Assembly (NCBI GenBank): GCA_905221605.1
Contig: CAJNDS010002729.1
Coordinates: 1-47,500, forward strand
DNA from: Symbiodinium natans
Taxonomy: Eukaryota; Sar; Dinophyceae; Suessiales; Symbiodiniaceae
DNA length: 47,500 nucleotides
Direction: 5' to 3'
Part shown: positions 40,883 through 47,500 of the stretch, in pieces
How the letters are laid out: the number at the start of each line of letters is the position of its first letter
How positions within the stretch are numbered: the first letter of the stretch is position 1
Program-made: the position numbers and the translations under genes
The notes under the pieces: generated by a model
Seen by the model: only the letters and a program-made list of their open reading frames with translations
Databases searched by the model: none
What the model was told of the DNA's origin: nothing

Positions 40883-41245
40883 CTGAAGCCCAGGGCTTGT
40901 GTAGGGGCCACCCTAAAACCCTAAACCCTAAACCCTAGACCCTAAACCCTAAACCCTAAAAATCCTAAACCCTAAACCCTAAACCCACGCCCTAGCAAGA
41001 ACTGGCAAGTCTCAGGGGGCACAAGGGCTTAAGGCAGGGACCTCAGCCCCCCAACCATGAAACCCAGTTCCCTAAACCTCTAGGGTTTAGGGTTTAGGGT
41101 TTAGGGTTTAGGGTTTGGGGTTTGGGGTTTAGGGCTAAGGTTGGGACTCTGCAGACTCCTAAATATAGACCCCCAAGCAGTAGGATTCCCTTATGGTAAG
41201 GACCCCCCCCCCCCCCAATAAGTTACACCCTTTTTTCGTTAAACG

Positions 41246-41309
41246 CCATATAGGGGTGGGAAGAAGTACTAAGAATATTCCCTTTATGGCCCCTTTATAA
41301 TTATACTAC
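41246..41309 (-). repeat. Dispersed AT-rich element, inverted copy
   Basis: The reverse complement matches 8481-8545 over about 62 bp, sharing GGGGCCATAA, AATATTCT and AGTACTTCTTCC...ACCCCTATAT. The two copies are 33 kb apart. Confidence 0.85.
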
Positions 41310-41900
41310 AAAAAACCCCCCAAACCCCGTTCCAATTATTCCCTTTAGTACACAGGTAGAGACGCGTTCAGAAGGGCTTTAGCAGGGTTTTGAAGGGTTT
41401 ACTAGAAGGGTTTAGAGGGAAGAGGTTTAGAAGGCTGGGTTTAAAAAGGGTTTGGACTGGTTTTGAAAAGTGTTCAGAAGGACTTAAACGGGCTTAGAAG
41501 GGCTTAGAAAGGTTTTGGTAGGGTTTAGGGTTTATTGAGGGTGTAGGGTTTAGGGTTTAGAGTTTAGGGTTTAGGGTTTCGGGTTTAGGGGGCAAACGCA
41601 TCGAATTCCGTAAGCCCCAAACCCGAAACCCTTTCCTCAGCCCGACAGGTTTGGGGGGTTTGATTGTCCCGAATGGGGTGTAGTCTAAACCCTAAACCCC
41701 AAACCCCAAATACCAAACCCCAAACCCCAAACCCCAAACCCCAAACCCCAAACCCCAAACCCCAAACCCCAAACCCTAGACCCTAAACCCTAAACCCTAA
41801 ACCCCAAGCCCTGAGCCCTGAGCCCTGAGCCCTAAACCCTAAACCCTTAACCCTAAACCAGGGTATAGGGTCTGAAGCCCTAAAGCCTGAACCCATGCTT

Positions 41901-44200
41901 AGCTTTGGAACCCGCAGCGCTCAGCCCTAAACCCTAAATCCTACATGCTAGTCCCTAAACACTAAAAATTGTAGCCCCTAAACCCTAAACCCTAAACCCT
42001 AAACCCTAAACCCTAAGCCCTAAGCCCTAAACCCTAAACCCTAAACCCTAAACCCTAAACCCTAAACCCTAAACCCTAAACCCTAAACCCTAAACCCTGA
42101 ACCCTAAACCCCAAAACCCAAACCCCAAACCCCAAACCCCAAACCCTAAACCCTAAACCCTAAACCCTGAACCTTGGGGTTACAAGGTAAGCTTCCACCT
42201 CCCAATCCTAAACGCCGTCAGCCTGCCCTCTTGCAGAACTCTCTGTGGAAGCAGTTGGGGGTCCGGAGCTCCAACACACCGAACCCCGAGATCCAGGCCC
42301 AATGTGAGGGTTTCGCATTAATCGTCAGCTGTGAACCCCTACAGCCCTAAACCCGAAACCTTAAACCCGAAACCCGAAACCCTGAACCCTAAACCTTAAA
42401 CCCCATCAACCTTGCCGCCTGCACCATGCGCGGGCATCTTCGCTACTGACGCGCGGCCTGGGGCGAGGCAAGGGGGCCGAAGGTTTAGGGTTTGGGGTTT
42501 AGGGTTGAGGGTTTAGGGTTTAGGGGTTTGGAGTTTACCCTATACCCTACACTCTGAGTTTAAGGTTTAACTTCCGAGGGAGGCTAGTGGGTCAGGGTTT
42601 ACGGTTTAATTAGGCTTGAGGCCCTGGGGATTTCTAAAGGTGTGTTCCTGACTTCCAGCTCCAAGACGATCATATAACCCCAAGTACGCATTATAGCCTA
42701 CTTAGAGGACTTGGGGGACTTCGAGGGCTTCTAGGTAACGTTATACTTGGGGAGTTTCTGTACCTTGAACCCTAAACCCTGAACCCTAAACCCTAAACCC
42801 TAAACCCTAAACCCGGGATTGTAAGTACCCTGAACCTCCAAGTAGGCCTCATGTTCGGAGTGTTCAAAAGGTTTCGCTTCACGTTTGCGGGCCAGGCTTG
42901 TGGGTTTAGGGCTTACATGGGGGGCTTTTGGTGTCAGGGTTGCAGAACTGTAAATGGCGTTGAAGCCAAAGAACTACAAATCCTCAACCCTAAAAACCTA
43001 AACCCTAAACCCTAAACCCTAAACCCTAAACCCTAAACCCTAAACCCTAAACCTTAAAATCTCGAATAAACCCTAAGTAAGTTCAGGGATCCTCCCCCCC
43101 ACCCGGCCCCCATTTTATTAGGGTTCAGGACCTAGGGTACAAAGGGCTGGAGCCCACGACCCGAAACCCTAGGCCAGGCACCTTGAGCGGTAGGAGGGGA
43201 GGAGGGCAGGAGGGGAGGAGGGTTTAGGGTTTTAGGGTTTTAGGGTTTAGGGTTTAGGGTTTAGGGTTTAGGGTTTAGGGTTTAGGGTTTAGGGTTTAGG
43301 GTTTAGGGTTTAGGGTTATATACAAAATTAAGTCGCCCCCCGAGGGTGTAGGGATTCGGGGCAACTCCTCTCAACGCCAAGATAGTCCTAAGCCTGAAGC
43401 CTTAAGCCCTTGAGCCTTAAGCCCTAAGCCCTGCCTAAACCTGGTTCCTTAAGTCGACACCCTAAGCCTTAAGCACTAAGCCCTAACCCCCAACCCCAAC
43501 CCCAAGTCTAACCCCTAAACCCTGAACCCAAAACCCTGAACCCCAAACCCTAAACCCTAAACCCTAAACCCTAAACCCTAAACCCTAAACCCTAAACCCT
43601 AAACCCTAAACCCTAAACCCTAAACCCTAAACCCTAAATTCTTCTGCCCGAAGGGGCCCTCTGCCCAGCAAATGGGTCTTTGCCACTGCGGGGCAGCCTA
43701 CCGGAGATGGGCCCAGGGGTTAGGGTTTAGGGTTTAGGGTTTAGGGTTTAGGGTTTAGGGTTTAGGGTTTAGGGTTTAGGGTTTAGGGTTTAGGGTTTAG
43801 GGTTTAGGGTTTAAGGTTTAGGGTTTAGGGTTTAGGGTTTAGGGTTTAGGGTTTAGGCTTTAGGGTTTAGGCTTTAGGCTTTAGGCTTTAGGCTGTAGGG
43901 TTTAGGGTTTAGGGTTTAGGGTTAGGGGTTTAGGGGTAGGGGTTTAGGGTTAGGGGTTTAGGGTTTAGGGTTCATGGTCTAGGGTTTAGGGTTCAGGGTC
44001 TAGGGTTAGGGTTCAACATTCCCTTATGGTCCCTTTGTACTGATGCTATGGCAACCCCCCAATATTCTATTCCAATTCTTCAAACCCCGCCGTAGAGATG
44101 GGCACAGGGGTTCCGAATAGGGTTTCGGGGTTTTAGGGTTTAGGGTTTGGGGGGTTGAGGTTTTGGGTTTTTGGGTTGAAGGGTCCTAGGATTCAGGGTT
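41901..44200. repeat. Telomere-like arrays and islands
   Basis: CCCTAAA 41975-42170 (with CCCCAAA inside); TTTAGGG 42482-42530; CCCTAAA 42770-42810 and 42990-43055; TTTAGGG 43222-43316; CCCTAAA 43550-43638; a long TTTAGGG block 43718-44005 including a TTTAGGC variant run (43850-43893). The island 43639-43717 between CCCTAAA and TTTAGGG is exon-like on either strand (plus FFCPKGPSAQQMGLCHCGAA; minus AAPQWQRPICWAEGPFGQKN). Confidence 0.75.
42222..42338 (-). CDS. Candidate minus-strand exon, unidentified
   Basis: Minus strand: GCTGTAG|G then SQLTINAKPSHWAWISGFGV and LELRTPNCFHREFC. The plus strand is also open (NSLWKQLGVRSSNTPNPEIQ), so the strand is not settled. Confidence 0.35.
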
Positions 44201-46773
44201 GAGAGTGCCCACTAAAGTTACCCTAAACCTCAAACCGAACCCCAAACCCTAAACCCCAAACCCTAAACCCAAAACCCTAAACCCTACACCCTGCTGACCC
44301 CGGACTCCATACCCTTCTTCTAGGGTCCTTAGCAGGGGCTGTGTATCACAAGGTTCCCTAGCACGCCTTTAAGGCTCCCAAAGGCTCCCCAAGCTTCCCG
44401 AAGAATCCTAAGATTCCCCAGCTCTAAACCCTAAACCCTAAACCTTCCATGAACCTCTCTCCCATAAGCTGCCATAAGGTTTGGGGTTTAGCGTTTAGGG
44501 CTTAGGGTTTAGGGTCTAGGGTTTAGCCCTAAAGCCAAAACCCTGAAATCTAGGGCTTTGGATTTATGGCGGCAAATATTTTTTCATATAAAGGGGTCGG
44601 AGGGGTTAATAAAGTGGGGGTCGGGGGGGTCTTGTTGGCTCCGGCTTTTAGGATTGAGGGTTTTTCGGGGGTTTAGGGTTTTGTGTTTCGGGTTAAGGGT
44701 TTAGGTTTAGGGTTTAAGGTCTAGGGTTTAGGGCGACGTCTCAGGGAATGGGGGCGGAGGGCCTTCGTATCAGCCAGCAGTTGGTCTGACAATTCCAGCC
44801 AAGAGTGCATTCCGCCCAAACGTCAAAATCCCCAACGGGGTCTACGCATTTTGCGTTTTGGGGTGTAGTGCCCCTAAACCCTAACCGTAAGCCCTTCTAA
44901 CGGAGGGCTTTGGAGAGTTTATAGGATTTGAGGTTGATGGTTTGGGGGGCGTGCGCAGGGTCTTTAGGAATCACACCTGAAGCCTTCAACTGTAGGAAGC
45001 CCTAACAACCCCTCATCAGGCCCTCAAGGCCCTCAACCCTGAACCCTAAAGCGCTCGGTGTATCCCTGAGCTAAACCCCAACCCGAAACACAAAACCCTC
45101 ATTCCTAAACCCGAACCCCCCAAACCCCAAACCCTAAACACATAAGCCCTTCAGGGTTAACCGCGCCAAATCCTGGCTCGAGCACGGTGCCAGTACCAAT
45201 CATTCCTTATCCTGGGGTGCTTCGCACAAACGCGGGTGCCTTTGGAGAGGAGGCGGGGTCCCTGGGGCTAGGACCCCTAAGCCCTAAGCCCAAAGCCCTC
45301 AAGCCCTCAAGCCCTAAGCCCTCAGCCCTAAGCCCTAAGCCCTAATCAAACCCTAAACCCTAAACCCTAAACCCTAAACCCTAAACCCTAAACCCTAAAC
45401 CCTAAACCCTAAACCCTAAACCCTAAACCCTAAACCCTACCTAAACCCTAAACCCTAAACCCTAAACCCTAAACCCTAAACCCTAAACCCTAAACCCTAA
45501 ACCCTAAACCCTAAACCCTAAACCCTAAACCCTAAACCCTAAACCCTAAACCCTAAACCCTAAACCCTAAACCCTAAACCCACCCTAAACTCTAAACTCC
45601 AAACCCAAAACCCAAAACCCAAAACCCACAACCCAAAACCCAGTACGACCCCTAAGCGCTATTGAGAAGCCCTAAGCCCTGCCCTAGGTAGGGTTTAGCA
45701 GGGGTTGGGTCCGGCACCCGGAGTAGGCCCCTATTCCCCTTTCTGCAGGGTTTAGGGTTTGGGGTTCAGGGTTTAGCTTCCCTTACAAGCGCCTTTTAAA
45801 CCAAAAAAGGGCACCCTTTTTGCTTCTAGGTTGCTCTTGGGTCTGGAGGTGCACGACATGATTGAGGGGCTTACGAGTTTAGGGAGGTTAGGGTTTTAAG
45901 GTTTAGGGTTTAGGGTTTTAGGGCCTAGGATCAAGGGGGTTTAACCGGTGTTTGGGGCTCAGGGGGGCTTAGGGGGCTGCTTAGGGGGCTCAGTAGCCCT
46001 AAACCCTAAACCCTAAACCCTAAACCCTAAACCCTAAACCCTAAACCCTAAACCCTAAACCCTAAACCCTAAACCCTAAACCCTAAACCCCAAACCCCAA
46101 GCCCTAAACCCTGCACCGAAAGTGTTTGGTTCAGGTTGGGAGCTTGGGGAAAGGGCGCGGGGGAGGCTGGCAGCACGGCCCTGAAGTCTCTCTAAACCCT
46201 AAACCCTAAACCCGAATCCCTAAACCCTAAACCCTAAGCCTTAAACCCTAAACCCTAAAGCCTAAAGCCTAAACCCTAAACCCTACACCCTAAACCCTAA
46301 ACCCTAAACCCTAAACCCTAAACCCTAAACCCTAAACCCTAAGCCCGCAAAAGCCGGAACCCCGAGCGTCCCTAAAAGCGCCAAGCGCCAGGATGCAGAC
46401 GCTGTTTACATGCGTGCGGCCGCGCGGCGAGACATTCGCCCCCCTTTCAGGGCTTCTTCTGCGGGTGCCTCTTAGCCCGCAAGCCCTAAACCCCAAGACT
46501 CCAAAGCTCCAGTAACCCTAAACCCTAAACCCTAAACCCTAAATCCAAAGCCCTAAGCCCTAAAACTTAAAAGCCTTCTTCGGGGCTTCTTAGGCGGGGG
46601 CGGGGCCTTGAGGTTTTGGAGTTCTGGTGCCTTCGCCCCCCTCTCCCCCCCCCCCCCCAGTCAATACTGAGCCCTAAAACCTGAACCCTAAACCCAAAAC
46701 CCAAAAACTTAAACCCTAAGGCCTAAACGAGAAATGAGCCAAGCCGGTTTGGGCTTTCAGGTTTAGGGTTAAT
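44201..46773. repeat. Telomere-like arrays and islands
   Basis: CCCTAAA/CCCCAAA 44220-44290; degenerate TTTAGGG 44480-44525 and 44650-44745; a long CCCTAAA array 45350-45585 followed by ACCCAAA repeats to 45645; CCCTAAA 45995-46100, 46195-46345 and 46515-46545; C-run near 46646. The island 46346-46500 is open as PAKAGTPSVPKSAKRQDADA then VYMRAAARRDIRPPF, protein-like but unrecognised. Confidence 0.75.
44763..44873 (-). CDS. Candidate minus-strand exon, Cys/Trp-rich
   Basis: Minus strand: TTTAG|G then TTPQNAKCVDPVGDFDVWAE and CTLGWNCQTNCWLIR, with a GC donor option at 44762. A Cys/Trp-rich extracellular-type module is suggested by composition only. It may belong with the minus-strand candidates at 42.3 and 40.1 kb as a gene convergent with BUB3. 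Confidence 0.42.
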
Positions 46774-47016
46774 GGTTTGTGGCTCAGTGTTCTTGGGTAT
46801 GACATTCTTGGGTTCGGGATTTGTTGAGCGTTGGGTTTGGGGGTGTAGGGTTGTCTGACATGTGGCGCTAAAAGTTCCGGTTGTAGCCAATCGGGATGTG
46901 CTCTTGTTGCTTCGCAGGTGGTTCAAGCAGTCGGTCGTGTCTCCCTGAACTCTTCAAAAGATGGCTGAGCATCAGGACATTCCCCCCTTGGGAACTTACT
47001 TTTTGTTTCTACAAAG

Positions 47017-47071
47017 CCCAAGAGGATATTAACAATAATATCTTTTCTTTTAGGTTCTAAGGGGAGTTATA
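47017..47071 (+). repeat. Dispersed AT-rich element, copy 2
   Basis: CCCAAGAGGATATTAACAAT...GGTTCTAAGGGGAG matches 22670-22723 in the same orientation with small indels in the T-rich middle. Confidence 0.85.
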
Positions 47072-47097
47072 GTTCTCGGCCTTGAAGATGAAGGTGC

Positions 47098-47271
47098 GTG
47101 GTCTCAAAGGAAAACCTTGCGAAGACCGAGCAGGAGGCATTCATTATGAAGACTATGCTTCCCCTCGGCGTGTTGCCGTCTTCCAGTCAAGGAGCACTTC
47201 AGTCATCCGGACTCCTGCTGCATTCCGTATTCAAAGCCATTTGCGAGTGGTTGTGCCTCCGTCCGAACCCT
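47098..47271 (+). CDS. Candidate coding island inside the inverted-repeat unit
   Basis: Reads VSKENLAKTEQEAFIMKTML and on through HSVFKAICEWLCLRPNPSR. A second frame is also open with an ATG at 47088 (MKVRGLKGKPCED...). The function is unknown and the frame not settled. Confidence 0.3.
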
Positions 47272-47500
47272 TCTAGGGTTCATTTCGTCCCCAAGGCTCG
47301 TGCCTCTGGTGGACGAGCCTCAACCCCCAAAACCCCAAAACCCCGAACCCAAGAATGTCATATCCAAGAACACTGAGCCACAAACCCTGAACCCTAGACG
47401 CTGAGGGACCAGGGTTTAAGGTTAAGGGTTAGGTTTTGGAGAATGTTTGAGGGTTCAAGAGTTTGTGCTTTGGAGCTTTCGGGTGCCAGAGGTCAGGCTA

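Larger units (their letters stand above)
39674..41900. repeat. Telomere-like blocks and islands downstream of BUB3
   Basis: TTTAGGG 39710-39775; CCCTAAA 40140-40200; TTTAGGG 40752-40832; CCCTAAA 40915-40985; TTTAGGG 41085-41130; CCCCAAA run 41695-41775. Unique DNA at 40205-40750 includes the 40362-40426 repeat and an AT-rich stretch (TTATTATTATG) near 40530-40605. No gene is recognised there. Variant repeats 41380-41530 (AGAAGGGTTTAG-type) are degenerate. Confidence 0.75.
46774..47386. mobile_element. 613-bp unit bounded by 45-bp inverted repeats
   Basis: 46774-46818 and 47342-47386 are reverse complements with one mismatch (GGTTTGTGGCTCAGTG... and ...CACTGAGCCACAAACC). The interior holds an open stretch (next entry) and a copy of the AT-rich dispersed element (47017-47071). 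This is the form of a non-autonomous terminal-inverted-repeat or foldback element. No clear target duplication is seen, because both ends lie in repeat-like DNA. Confidence 0.65.

Overview
This is nuclear DNA of a dinoflagellate, most likely a Symbiodiniaceae-type alga (the species cannot be named from sequence alone). Three things point there. Introns use GC and GA as well as GT donors and always end AG|G. There is a very long single-ORF Copia polyprotein of dinoflagellate style. The DNA is packed with interstitial Arabidopsis-type telomere repeats (TTTAGGG / CCCTAAA). I see no rRNA, tRNA, operon or prokaryotic signal.

The main result is a gene that no long ORF reveals. Short unique islands between the telomere-like blocks are exons. 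From 8107 to 39673 on the + strand, 21 exons of 11-72 bp join without a frame break into a 1,005-nt coding sequence (334 codons plus stop) that reads from start to stop as BUB3, the seven-bladed WD40 protein of the spindle-assembly checkpoint. All 20 introns contain telomere-like repeats. All 20 acceptors are AG|G. Donors are 12 GC, 4 GA and 4 GT. In about half of the introns the block next to the donor is TTTAGGG and the block next to the acceptor is CCCTAAA, so the pre-mRNA could fold into long stems that bring the splice sites together.

Two very large BUB3 introns carry passengers. Intron 8 (13452-21606) holds same-strand exons of a Ser/Thr protein kinase (17076 to about 18400) and other coding-quality islands (15.9-16.05 kb, 19.6-20.4 kb). 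Intron 20 (29145-39616) holds a complete, apparently very young Copia LTR retrotransposon (30710-39506; identical 143-bp LTRs, AACCC target duplication inside a CCCTAAA array). Its 2,805-aa polyprotein carries nucleocapsid, protease, integrase, RT and RNase H. A 46-copy hexapeptide repeat lies between protease and integrase, and the LTR contains a spliced-leader-like motif.

Region by region: 1-1930, telomere-like blocks with exon-like islands of an unidentified gene. 1933-3400, GA tract, a 44-bp tandem repeat and a 130-bp duplication. 3495-6596, an inverted-repeat-bounded unit holding a ~110-bp satellite with a ~1.085-kb higher-order repeat. 6601-8050, a long CCCTAAA array and its variants. 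8107-39673, BUB3 with the nested kinase and Copia. 39674-47500, more telomere-like arrays, minus-strand exon-like islands, dispersed short repeats and a 613-bp unit bounded by 45-bp inverted repeats (46774-47386). Exon joins, domain calls and repeat spacings were read by eye; no alignment or RNA data were available.
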